From the NCBI GenBank assembly GCA_022496205.1, contig WTXD01000012.1, positions 372,001 through 436,000 on the forward strand: a stretch of DNA of 64,000 nt, read 5' to 3'. The notes under the pieces are model-generated. The model worked only from the letters and a program-made list of their open reading frames with translations, did no database searches and was not told where the DNA came from. This DNA is from Gloeopeniophorella convolvens (Eukaryota; Basidiomycota; Agaricomycetes; Russulales). The translations under genes were made by a program, and so were the position numbers. Below are positions 25,622-35,569 of the stretch, in pieces. Position 1 is the stretch's first letter. Every line of letters starts with the position of its first letter.

Positions 25622-25682
25622 TTGTGCACCTCTTCTCTCTCAGCTATACCTCGCGTCCTTACAACATCCCTGCACCTTGGAC

Positions 25683-25793
25683 ATGCACAGAATCGCGTTC
25701 TCGCTCATTATTGTCGTGCTCGCGACCTTGGCCGCCGCACTGCCCATGGTACTGCCGGCGGCAGAAAGGGGCGTAAAGCCACTAAGTTCGTGA
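25683..25793 (+). CDS. 36-residue putative secreted peptide, copy B
   Basis: Same length and stop as copy A. The signal peptide differs at three residues and keeps the hydrophobic core; the mature part starts LPMVLP and ends KPLSS. Compared with copy A there are about eight synonymous codon changes and roughly as many amino-acid changes, mostly conservative in the signal peptide but charge-changing in the mature part (D to G, E to K). Such a mix would fit either weak constraint or divergence of a secreted factor. The frame is too short for a domain call. Confidence 0.48.
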   Translation: MHRIAFSLIIVVLATLAAALPMVLPAAERGVKPLSS

Positions 25794-26214
25794 TTGCTGG
25801 CAGTTTCTTCGCCTCACCCAGACTTGCTCACTCAGACTTGTTCACTCAGATTCCCTCCTACCACCCCGCTTTGAGATTGGGACCGATGGAGGTTTCTTCG
25901 GCCACAATGATCCTGATCAGGGCGCCTCCCGCCGTCATGTTTCTCCTACCCCACGTTAATGTCGCGTGCGCAGCTACGCAGCAGCCAGTAAAATGTCTTC
26001 ATCCCAGTACCCACACTGTATAGTACGGTAGTATGAATAAGTTGTACCTGTCTGCAAGGCGTAGCGTTTGCCGTGAATATAGGGGCCTCCTTCGGGTCGC
26101 TTCGTCCATTCAACACAACCGACTTTCGCAACTTGCAGCGACACTTGACTCCTGACACCCGGTGCGACTCCATGAACATTACTGCAAACGCCAAGTTCAA
26201 GATTTTGTGGCTAG

Positions 26215-26280
26215 GGGAGCCGTAAAGCCGACGGCGCTCGCAAAGGAGAAAGCCGACGCGCGCCAACCGCTCGAGTCAAA
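26215..26280. repeat. Short third copy of the left end of the ~2.3 kb repeat, upstream of ILV6
   Basis: A GCCGTAAAGCCGA block followed by AAGCCGACGCG and CTCGAGTC matches the left ends of repeat copies A (about 18945-18995) and B (about 23810-23855). It lies within 120 bp of the ILV6 start codon and may be a truncated element. Confidence 0.5.
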
Positions 26281-26338
26281 TCGAATTGGCAAACCGCGTC
26301 GAGACATCCCGCCCGCCAGCTCACTCCCGACCACCACC

Positions 26339-27501
26339 ATGCTCGCCCTCCGCGCCCGCGCCACAAGCAGCAGGGCGCTCTCCGCCGCGCGCCGCTTCAC
26401 AACGAGCGCGCGCGCGCAGCTCGACGAACCGCCCAAGCCGCCGCGCCCGATCGACGACTCGACGTCCGCGCTGGACTACAAGACGTCGCACAAGGTGCGC
26501 CCGCCCCCGCTGCCCAAGATGGACCTGCCGCGCTCGCGCTCCGCCGAGGAGGCCGTGACGAACATCCTCTACAATACACCGCCGCCGAGCCTGCAGCCAT
26601 TCAAAAAGTGCGCCCTCCCTTTTCTTGTAGAATGGTGCTGACCGGTGTGCAGGCACGTGCTGAACTGCCTCGTGCAGAACGAGCCGGGTGTGCTCTCGCG
26701 CGTGTCGGGCATCCTCGCCGGGCGCGGGTTCAACATCGACTCGCTCGTCGTGTGTAGCACCGAGATCCGCGACCTAAGTCGGATGTGCATCGTCATTTCG
26801 GGCCAGGATGGCGTTGTCGAGCAGGCGCGGCGCCAGCTTGAGGATCTCGTGCGTCGCTTCTACACACTCGCACGCTGATACTAACCGGTGGTGTATGTGC
26901 GCAGGTCCCGGTGTGGGCTGTGCTGGACTACACCGAAACGCGCACGATCTCGCGCGAGCTGCTCCTCGTCAAGGTGTCCATCCTGGGCCCTGAGTACCTC
27001 GAGGACCAGCTCGCCGGCGGGCCGTCGCACGAGCCGCGCGCGGCGCACGCTGAGCACACCAAGCTCGCGCGCGAGATGGCGCTCGCACGGAACTTCGAGG
27101 AGTCCGCGCACCCTGCCGCCCCCGCCGCCCCCACTGCGCGCGCGCCGCTGACGCCGAGCGAGGCGCTGCGCCAGCGCCACCAACACCTCGCGTCGCTGCA
27201 CGTGCTTGCGAGCCAGTTTGGCGCGCGCATCGTCGACGTGAGCGAGAACAGCGTGATCGTCGAGATGAGCGGCAAGACGTCGCGCGTCGAGGCGTTCCTC
27301 GGGCTCGTCAAGCCGTTCGGCATCATCGAGTCGGCGCGCACTGGTGCGTGCTCCATGTCTGCGTCCCTGTTCTATGTCCTAACGTGGTGGACAGGGCTCA
27401 TGGCGATGCCGCGCACCCCAATCGCGGGGCTTGCGGAGGACGACGATGTGGTAGCGGAGGAGGGTGCCGCGGTCGACGCAAGCCTGCTTCCTCCTGGCTA
27501 A
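26339..27501 (+). CDS. ILV6: Acetolactate synthase regulatory (small) subunit, mitochondrial
   Basis: Four exons: 26339-26607, 26653-26848, 26905-27343 and 27395-27501, giving 336 residues. It binds the catalytic subunit Ilv2 in the mitochondrion and confers valine feedback on the first shared step of valine, leucine and isoleucine synthesis. The N-terminus is an Arg/Ala/Ser-rich targeting sequence. An ACT domain follows at about 90-165: HVLNCLVQNEPGVLSRVSG, GRGFNIDSLVV, LSRMCIVISG, then VWAVLDYTETRTISRELLLVKV. The C-terminal domain has ASLHVLASQFGARIVDVSEN and LVKPFGIIESARTG. An Ala/Pro-rich loop separates the two, as in other fungi. The last intron is 51 nt and read-through would stay in frame; consensus ends and a CTAAC branch site argue for removal. 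Confidence 0.95.
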
Positions 27502-27635
27502 CCATCACCTACTGCACACAAAATTAATCTACTACTACATCCTCCTTGTACTTAGCGATTCTAGCTCTTATCATGTCCTCCTCCCCCCAACCTTCTCTCC
27601 CTCACCAAGAACGTCTGCAAATGAACCTACCAGTG

Positions 27636-29756
27636 CTAAGACCGGAGAATGAGCTCTTCTGCATGCGCTGACCGGGGCTTGATGTCGCACTCAAAGTCGA
27701 CCGGACGCCTGTTCGAGGTCGGTGATCAGAAGGAAGCATATTGGTGCGACACATTACCTGGTGATGCTCCCCGTGAATTGCACGTTGGGCGTTACTTCAA
27801 TGCTATCCTTCACAACCTTGGACACCCTGAACACCGACAGCGTCGTGGCGATCGTGAGCCACAGAACCGTATCTGCAAAATGTCGACCTGCAGAATCGCT
27901 CAGGTCGTCTGGGATATGATCCTCTGCAAGTATGTGAGGACGTACCGGGACATTTGCTGAGCGTAAGGGGTCGAGTTGTTAGTAGAGCAGAATTCCGAAA
28001 TGTGTCAGGTCCCAGTCAGGTGAGACCCACCGTCGTCCAAATCCGAATGCGCACACCCTGGGGTCCTGCTCCACCGGCTTCCCACCAGTCTCAAGGAACC
28101 TCTCGGGGGAGAACTCTTCAGGGTTAGGATATATATTCGGGTCGCGTAGCATGTTCCTAGCCCGAAGTGGTACGAAGTAAGCATACTATAGAGCCGGAAC
28201 TACCAACCAGACGTACCATACATTCACGATTACAATAGAGCCCTTTGGGATGTGATACCCTCTGTGTATGTCATCTGCCGATGCCTTACGAATCCCTCCT
28301 GCAGATCACCATCAGACGGTTACCGTTTCGAGCTACGGTGGACTCCTCACCGATTGGCGTGACCACTCCCCACCGAATGAGTTCGCTGAACAGCGCATCG
28401 ACATACGGAAGGCTGTCGCGGTCAGCAAGGGTTGGAAGCCTGTCGCTTCCGATGACACGGTCTATCTCAGCCTGAGCTTTGCCTTGCGCGTCGGGGTAAA
28501 GCGTCATGGCGAGAAAGAACCATAGCAACGCCGCGACGCTCTGTCGAATAATTCGAATAAGCTGATATACGTTTGAAACATGGGGTGCCACCAACCGTAT
28601 CGGAGCCACCTGAATATATCAGCATAATCAAGAGTTGGAATGAATTGCATGCACACCGGCAAACAGGGAAGTAGCAGCCCATTTCAACACGTGTTCCTCC
28701 TCGTCGCTGAGGTCCTTTCCTTCCATATTGAGAGAGACGAAAGATGGTAGTGCGTTGCCCGTAGCCTGGAAGAAATGGATCATGAGCGTATTCAGTTCAA
28801 GCGGTGTGGGCTCACTATCGCATTCTTCGCCCACTTGAATGGAGCCTCTGTCATGTTTACATTGTGTTCGCGAATCTTGGCTGCATATCTCTTGAAGCCA
28901 GCACCTGGAAACCACGCAGGGATGTATTTGACTGTCCCGAAATGAGAATACGATGTCAAACGGGGAACAATGTCACTCACGAACAGGGATAGCATCCACT
29001 AAGTACGCCCCGGGATTGACGACTTCATTAAAATTCGTCATTCCGATATCCACGAGGCGGACAAATGGATCTTCATTCTCAAGGACCTCATAGCCATACG
29101 TTATGAGGATGATGATAGCACCTATCGAACTGGTTTGGACCATATGTGAGTGTGAGCATCATGGGAAGGAAACCACATACTGGCGAATAGCAGCGTCCAA
29201 GTCTTCTGATCTTCGACTCAACACTTTGATGAAATCGTGGATGCGGGCTTCGAATAATTGGGAATGTTTCGCGAGTTCATTGCGCGCACCGATGGTCTTG
29301 TATATATACTTGCGCGTTTGCGTACATTTCCGGTCATATGGAAGGAAGCCAAGAATATCTTCGAAACCGGCAAGCTCGCCAGCCATAGGGTGGCGCGGGG
29401 GGCCAGAATATAACGAACCCTTCTTGTCAAGCATCTCGTTCGCGAGAGTGGCATCGTTGACTATGATAATAGGCTGCCCGACCGACTCAACATAGACAAT
29501 GCCGCCTGACGGATCATAGATTGAGCAAAAACGGAAGTGAGAACGGAGAGATATCATGCGTACCATACTGTCGAGCCCACCTTGAGTACGTCCGTTCGAG
29601 AGTCTCCTTCGGCATTTCGAGCAAGTTCCCGATCAGAGGCCATCCCTTCGGACCGGGGGGAAGAAGCTGGCCACTTCTCCGTCGGAATATATACCTCAGT
29701 AGTATGAGGCTGCTAGCGAGGGCGAGAGGGTAGGCTAGTAAGGGTAAGGGTGTCAT
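27636..29756 (-). CDS. Cytochrome P450, tandem copy 1 (intact)
   Basis: Twelve exons from the right: 29756-29564, 29505-29181, 29129-28981, 28931-28816, 28765-28657, 28609-28596, 28540-28351, 28298-28217, 28156-28031, 27956-27946, 27887-27758 and 27708-27636, giving 505 residues. It should be an ER-anchored haem monooxygenase reduced by P450 reductase. Marks: N-terminal membrane anchor, a proline-rich PPGPKGWPLIGN hinge, I-helix GGSDT, K-helix ExxR (ELIRW), PERF, and the haem loop FGFGRRKCPG with Cys437. All twelve exons close in phase with GT-AG introns. The haem loop has Lys where other copies have Ile. The family resembles basidiomycete P450s annotated as O-methylsterigmatocystin-oxidoreductase-like; substrate is unknown. 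Exon lengths equal those of copy 5. Confidence 0.9.
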
Positions 29757-29800
29757 CGTTTGCGGACTGGAGACGAGTACGGCCGCATCGCCGCTACGAC

Positions 29801-29808
29801 CTCTTATA
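29801..29808 (-). promoter_or_regulatory. TATA box of P450 copy 1
   Basis: TATAAGAG on the minus strand lies about 45 nt before the start codon. It is the equivalent of TATAAAAG in copies 2, 3, 4 and 5, with one base changed. Confidence 0.6.
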
Positions 29809-30557
29809 GAACAATGGTTCAACGTTCAATAAGTAGTATCAGCTGCACGCTCGATGACAGCGTGCACACGAATCCGAAGGGCTTAGAATGCTTCTGCAGA
29901 CGTATATCGGGATCGAGAAACCGATTCGGGAAAGTGGAGAGCGCCCCGCAGGACCAAGAGGCAGGACAGCGTCTAATACGTGTGAAGGACCGATCAGCAC
30001 ATTCGCTCCATATAATCACCAAAGTCCGCCGGACTTGTTCCAAAAGCACGGCACGCTTCATTGCTACACAATGCACATTTGTCTGCTTTATTGTGATATC
30101 GTCGCAAGTTTTGACCATAAGGAGCGATTCTGAGAAGGGGTTCAGTGTTCGGACATTTTTCCGAGCGAGCATTGTCACCGTGAGTCACGTTGTCTGGAGC
30201 CCGGTAAATGAGAGCCCGACCGGGACAAACACCCGTGATTCGCTCCCTTTTCGCTCCCGGTCGAGCCTGGTCGAGCGCCGCGGTGCGGGCTGACACTGCC
30301 GGTAACACATTGTAATGCTTTTCTAACCTCTGTCTATATCTCATCAAATCTATGGGGTCTCATCTTGGTGTCTGCACAGGAGTCATCAAGAGATGCTGTA
30401 GATTGTGCATACAAAAAATGGTGTCTGTTTCTTTATTAGTAACTCCATGCCTGACATGAAAGTGCTCAAAACAGCCCTTGGGGCACACTGTTTCCAAAGT
30501 TTCTCATTTTACTGTTGATTGGAAACTTCAAACTTGGAGAGAATATCAAACCATGTA
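29809..30557. other. Upstream region of P450 copy 1 running into AT-rich DNA
   Basis: 29850-30000 is shared with the upstream regions of the other minus-strand P450 copies (a GATCGAG-AAACCGATTCGGGAAAGTGGAGAGCGCCCCGC block). Similarity ends near 30010. From about 30300 the base composition turns strongly AT-rich, leading into the foldback element. No gene is seen. Confidence 0.6.
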
Positions 30558-30926
30558 ACACTACATGCATGGCAAACTATTCTGGTGTGGAATAGGTGTG
30601 GGAGAGTCAAACTCTTATCACAATTATATTTGTTGAGAAAAGTGTTGGAATAAAATGTTAACTTTTCTTCTCTGACATGTCTGATAATCATAAACTCTTC
30701 CCAGTATCACAAAATGTTAGAGTATTTTCATTATTATCAAGGGGGTTCCCCTATAGAAATTGTCTGCCATTTTACAACATCAAGAATAGTTTGCCATTAT
30801 CAGACATGTCAGAGAAGAAAAGTTAACATTTTATTTCAACACTTTTCTCGACAAATATAGTTGTGATAAGAGTTTGACTCTCCCACGCCTATTCCACACC
30901 AGAATAGTTTGCCATGCATGCAGTGT
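30558..30926. mobile_element. AT-rich foldback (MITE-like) element with 131-bp inverted arms
   Basis: Left arm 30558-30688 and right arm 30796-30926 are inverted copies. Compared base by base I find five differences in 131 positions, all transitions. The ~107-bp centre has no coding potential but repeats the arm motif TAGTTTGCCAT. Composition is far more AT-rich than the surrounding DNA. No clear target-site duplication was found at these ends, so the true element may extend further. It lies between P450 copies 1 and 2. Confidence 0.82.
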
Positions 30927-31004
30927 AAGAACCTACACTGTGCCAAACATTGTGGGATGCGAGCGAGGTTTGTGGCCGCTGTGGCAGCTGGTGACATACA
31001 TCAA

Positions 31005-31230
31005 ATGTGTTGCAATCGGATCGCGCGCGCAGCACGCGTGCGTGAGCTCACCGGCACCCCGCACTCGACTGTTCCCCTCCTTTCGTCGGTGTCACGCGCG
31101 CGTAGTTTCGAGCGTGCTCGGCACCCAATCATCTTAGCTTTATTATGGACTACCAAGTAGTATAAATTGTGTTGTGATACGACGCGCAAACGCTGCGCGT
31201 TTGCCGAGAATCGACGTACATTCAACACCA
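31005..31230. repeat. Dispersed ~220-bp repeat, copy 1
   Basis: Matches 54560-54765 in the same orientation, from ATCGGATCGCGCGCGCAG to CAAC at the end. Both share a GCACCCAATCA block, a TATTA(T/C)GGAC segment, AGTAGTATAAA and the 19-base palindrome-like GCAAACGCTGCGCGTTTGC (31186-31204 here). No open frame is present. It could be a MITE or a duplicated promoter fragment; no target duplication was seen. Confidence 0.75.
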
Positions 31231-31283
31231 GATAGGTTTGAATTCACTCGCATTTCTCCACCGAATGTCACAGGCTATCAGAG

Positions 31284-33408
31284 CTAGGACTGGAGAATGA
31301 GCTCTTCCGCACGCGCCGACCGGGGCTTGATGTCGCACTCAAATCCGACCGGATGCCTGTTCGATGTGGGTGACCGGGGGAAAGTACATTGACGCGACAC
31401 GTTACCTGAGGATGCTCCCCACGAATTGCACTTTGGGCGTCACTTCAACGCCGTCCTTCGTAACCTTCGACAACCTGAGCACCGACAGCGTCGTGGCAAT
31501 TGCGAGCCACAAAACAGTATCTGCAAACTGTCGGCCTGCAGAGCCGCTCAGGTCATCTGGGATATGATCTTCGGCAAACAGACGAAGACGCACCGGGACA
31601 TATGCTGGGAGTTACGGGATCGTCTTGTTAGTAAAGCGGAACCTCACGTGTCAGGTCCCGGTCAGATGAGACCCACCGTCGTCCAAATCCAAATGCGCAC
31701 ACCCTGGGGTCCTGCTCCGCCGACCTCCCATCTGTATCAAGGAACCTCTCGGGGGAGAACTCTTCAGGATTGGAGTATACGCTCGGGTCGCGTAGCATGT
31801 GCCTAGCCCGAGGAGGTACCAAATAAGCATACTGTAGAGCTGGAACTACCAACCAGACGTGCCATATATTCGCAATGACGAGAGTGCCCTTTGGGATGCG
31901 ATAGCCTCTGTGTATGTCATCTGCCGACGCCTTACGAGGCCCTCCTCCTACAGACTGCCGTCAGACCGTCTCGCTTGCAGCTATGGTGAACTCACCGATT
32001 GGGACGACCACCGTCCACCGCATGATTTCGCTGAACAGCGCATTGACATATGGAAGGCTGCCTCTGTCAGCAAGGGTCGGAAGCCTGTCGCTTCCGATGA
32101 CGCGATCTATCTCAGCCTGAGCTTTGCTTTGCGTGTCGGGGTAAAGTGTCATGACGAGAAAGAAGGACAGCAACATGGCGCTCTGTTGAGTAATTTGAAT
32201 AAGTTAGCATATGGTTGGAACCTGGAGTGCCGCCAACCGTATCAGGGATACCTAAACACGTCAGCATAGTCAATAGGAGTTAGAATGAGTGGCATGCACA
32301 CCGGAAAACAGGGAACCAGCAGCCCATTTTAAGGTGTGTTCCTCCTCGTCGCTGAGGGTTTTTCCTTCCATATTGAGAGAGACGAAGGATGATCGTAGGC
32401 TGCCTGTAGCCTGGAAGAAATGGATAATCAGTGTATTCCTTTCAAGTCGAGGGGGCTCACTATCGCATTCTTAGCCCACGTGAACGGAATCTCTGCCATG
32501 TTTACGTTGTCTTCGCGCATCTGTGCTGCATATCTCTTGAAGCCAGCACCCGGAAACCACGAAGGGATGTACTTGACTGTCCCGAAATGAGAACATGCCG
32601 TTCAAAGGGGAACGAAGGCACCCACGAGCAGGGATAGCGTCGACCAAGTAAGCTCCGGGCCTGATAACTTCGCTGAAATTCCTCATCGCGATATCCACGA
32701 GGCGAATAAATGGATCGTCATTCTTAAGGACCTCATAGCCATACGTTATGAGGATGATGATGGCCCCTATCGAACTGGTTTGGGGCGTATTCGGATATGC
32801 CATGAGCACTGTGAGAAGAAAACTACCTACTGGCGAACAGTAGCGTCCAGGTCTTCTGGTCTTCGATTCAACACTTTGATGAAATCGTGGATGCAGGCTT
32901 CAAACAATTGGGAATGTTTCTCGAGTTCATTGCGCGCTCCGATGGTCTTGTATATATACTTGCGCGTTTGTGTACATTTCCGGTTATATGGGAGGAAGCC
33001 AAGGATATCCCCGAAACCGGCAAGTTCGCCAGCCATGGGCTGGCGCGGGGGGCCCGAATATAGGGAACCTCTCTTGTCCAACATCTCGTTCGCGAGAGTG
33101 ACGTCGTTGATTATGACAATAGGCTGCCCGACCGATTCAACGTAGACAATTTTGCCTGATGGTATCACGCATTTAGTGAGAGCGGGAAGATCGAGCGGAG
33201 ACATATCGTGCGTACCATACTGGCGAGCCCACCTCGAGTACGTCCGTTCGAAAGCCTCATTCGGCATTTCGAGCAAATTCCCAATCAGAGGCCATCCCTT
33301 CGGACCAGGGGGAAGAGGCAGGCTACTTCTCCGTCGGATTATATACCTAAGCAGTATGAGGCCGCCAGCGAGGGCGAGAGGATAGGCTAGTAAGGGTAAG
33401 GGTGTCAT
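31284..33408 (-). CDS. Cytochrome P450, tandem copy 2 (apparently intact, one GC splice donor)
   Basis: Twelve exons from the right: 33408-33216, 33155-32831, 32774-32626, 32576-32461, 32410-32302, 32251-32238, 32182-31996, 31947-31863, 31802-31677, 31604-31594, 31535-31406 and 31356-31284, giving 505 residues. The membrane anchor, PPGPKGWPLIGN hinge, K-helix motif (EIMRW), PERF and FGFGRRICPG haem loop are all present. Three points differ from copies 1 and 5: the I-helix reads GIPDT instead of GGSDT, exon 7 lacks one codon, and exon 8 has one codon more. The intron after exon 8 starts with GC rather than GT, as in copies 3 and 6, so splicing may be weaker. No stop or frameshift was found. 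Confidence 0.83.
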
Positions 33409-33464
33409 TGTTCGCGGACTGCCGCAGGTGAATTAGAGGCGGGTACCGGCGTCGTCGCGACGAC

Positions 33465-33472
33465 CTTTTATA
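33465..33472 (-). promoter_or_regulatory. TATA box of P450 copy 2
   Basis: TATAAAAG on the minus strand lies 57 nt before the start codon. It sits at nearly the same distance in copies 3, 4 and 5. Confidence 0.65.
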
Positions 33473-34190
33473 GAACAATGGTTCAAGAGTATCAGCTGCA
33501 CGCTCTATGGGAGCGCGCACACGAATCTGGAGGGCGTGGCATACTTCTGCAGAGGTATATCAGGATCGAGGAACCGATTCGGGAAAGTGGAGAGCGCCCC
33601 GCCGAACCGAGAGGTAAGGCATCGCTCACAGTAGGACAACGTCTAACGCGTGTGAAGGATCGATCAGCTCACTCGCTCCGGATGGTTGACGGAACCACTA
33701 ACTTAGATGAGGCTTCTTTGGGTTCGTAAACCGGCAGCGCGCGAGCTGATAAGAGCTCGGCGCTCAGAGGCACTGAGTTCTTGAGTATTCGATGTTCGCC
33801 TACGTTGTCTAGATAACGTATGCTCAACCGGCCGCAAGGCAAAAACCTAGCAGCGCTATTGAAAGAAGCAGATATTATGACTCGGAATCCTTGTGCGTGT
33901 CATACAATGGTTCGTTCGTTTCGATGGATGATAGTGGTGTCATAGCCGGATGGAGGGTCAACTTGCCAGATACACACGTGCCAGAATTGCGAGGCTCAGA
34001 ACGATGTCGGTGTGCGATAGACAGGACGATGGAAATACGAGGTGCAACTGGGGGGGAGATGATGACATTTAGGGGTCGCTACCTACCAATCGAATTTCGG
34101 TCTCCGCCCCGGCGTGGCCCGAAGCCCGGCTCTTTGCTGCTCTCTTGGCACTTGTAGCGAAAGACGGACGCGCGATACCCTATGCCTAAA
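33473..34190. other. Upstream region of P450 copy 2
   Basis: Blocks here match the upstream DNA of copy 3 (38100-38510) and, inverted, of copies 4 and 5. They include an ATTATGACTCGGA segment, a CAATGGTTCGTT segment and a TTCGGTCTCCGCCCCGG segment. No gene is seen. The last nine bases before the transposon (34182-34190, ATGCCTAAA) are its left target duplication. Confidence 0.65.
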
Positions 34191-35569
34191 TAGACTGGTA
34201 GGATTCGGGGTGGCGTGGCAGGGAGTTCCGCTATCGTAAAGATTTCATCGGGCAGTCACACAATGTGACGATGTTTGGCAGCTGTCATCCGCTTTCGGCG
34301 TCGCGTCGTCGCGCGCAACTTCTTGAGCCTACTCGTCCTCCACGGCCACTGGCAAGTCTCATGTTCTTGCTTCACCTCATTGAATGCAACTGTTACAGGT
34401 CTACCCCCAACTTACACCACAACACAACCAGGAGCATGGACCATAACATGGACCATCTGTATATTGGCCCATGTGTCGTTTTGCGGGCACTCGTATCGCA
34501 AATACAATCCTTTCCCCCCACTGTCTGCTTGTGTCCCATTCTCCTCGTATCTTTCAGTTCTACTTTTTCGAGCAAGTCTCTGATGCTTCTGTGACAAAAC
34601 GGCAACGTGTTGCAAGACTTCTGTACTTTCGCATCGCCCACGCCCGCTGTCATGGACCGCCGCACCCGCGCATATCGCGCCGCAGATTCCCCCGTTGCGT
34701 ATCGGCTCGCAGCCAGTGGTCCTCTCTGAGCGCATGTACGGGGTTTCTCCTGTGTGCGTGTCTGCGAATGGCCTCGTGATCACTTCCGCCATCACTCTTC
34801 CACGGCTTGGGCTGGCACACATACCACCTGCCGCCAACGGGCGTGCCCGTCGCCGGTAGTGCAATGCACCACGGGTACAGCATGCTGCCGACGAGCTGGC
34901 TGCGCATCCTGCTCGCCGTTGGTGCAGGTGACGTGCACAAGCCATGTGCGGTGCTGGGCCCCGAGGGCAGCAGCGCGGTCGAGTGCTGGGTGGACAACAA
35001 CTACCGCGGGAAGGTCGTGGTTGACATAGAAGGCAACGCAGACGCGATCGGACTGTAGAGCTATGACGGGAATTCGCAGTATGATTGGAAATGACTTTGT
35101 GGCAACAGGCCGAACGGCTCCCTGTAACAGCCTGTAACACGTCGTTTGTGATCATGAGATGCCAGGGGGACCTTGAAGTCCATTAATTGTTTAAGGGCCG
35201 GGCCGTTGGAATTATTAGGTTGCGGGGAAATTGCAGGGGAAAGATCAATGGAGAGAGTATAATGGCTCGTATCTGAGTGCCCAAGGGTACTTATGATTAA
35301 AGAGAGGAAGCTACAACGCGGAACGCATACATCCACAACGCTTGCCAGCGAACTGACACTGGGCATGTCCCCTTCAATCCGAGTCCTCCGACGCCGAAAG
35401 CGGATGACAGCTGCCAAAGGCAGCCAAACATCGTCACATTGCGTGACTGCCCGATGAAATCTACACGATAGCGGAACTCCCTGCCACGCCACCCCGAATC
35501 CTCCCAGTCTCTATACACGGTACATGCTTGCCATCGTCAACGTCGTGTAGAGACTCGGTCACCAGTCTA
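34191..35569. mobile_element. Mutator-like (Pack-MULE-like) non-autonomous element with 9-bp target duplication
   Basis: The element starts TAGACTGGT and ends ACCAGTCTA, a perfect 9-bp terminal inverted repeat. It is flanked by perfect direct repeats ATGCCTAAA at 34182-34190 and 35570-35578. Long subterminal inverted repeats follow: 34200-34303 against about 35390-35512, nearly identical, starting AGGATTCGGGGTGGCGTGGC. The right arm carries about 55 extra bases near its tip and a 9-base insertion. Long terminal inverted repeats with a 9-bp duplication are the hallmark of Mutator-like elements. No transposase frame is present, so it is non-autonomous. The interior holds an open frame with ordinary coding character, as in elements that carry captured gene pieces. 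Confidence 0.85.
34807..35058 (+). pseudogene. Open frame inside the Mutator-like element, possible captured gene fragment
   Basis: About 83 codons read without a stop and end at a TAG. The frame has no ATG at its left end but a natural-looking composition, including a HHGYSMLPTSWLRILLAVG stretch and later ECWVDNNYRGKVVVDI. It lies wholly inside the transposon and both ends fall short of the terminal repeats. I do not recognise the parent gene. Its GC-rich third positions match host genes better than the transposon ends do, which suggests capture of a host exon; this is an inference. Confidence 0.45.

Larger units (their letters stand above)
23815..25995. repeat. Diverged ~2.2 kb repeat, copy B (right of the F-box gene)
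   Basis: Direct, diverged counterpart of 18960-21440, with the same block order and the same peptide frame near its right end. An open frame at 24694-25071 reads as an apparent secreted glycoprotein, but the aligned part of copy A holds a stop codon and frameshifts, so I do not call it a gene. Together the copies flank the F-box gene like a segmental duplication or two insertions of one element. Confidence 0.75.
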
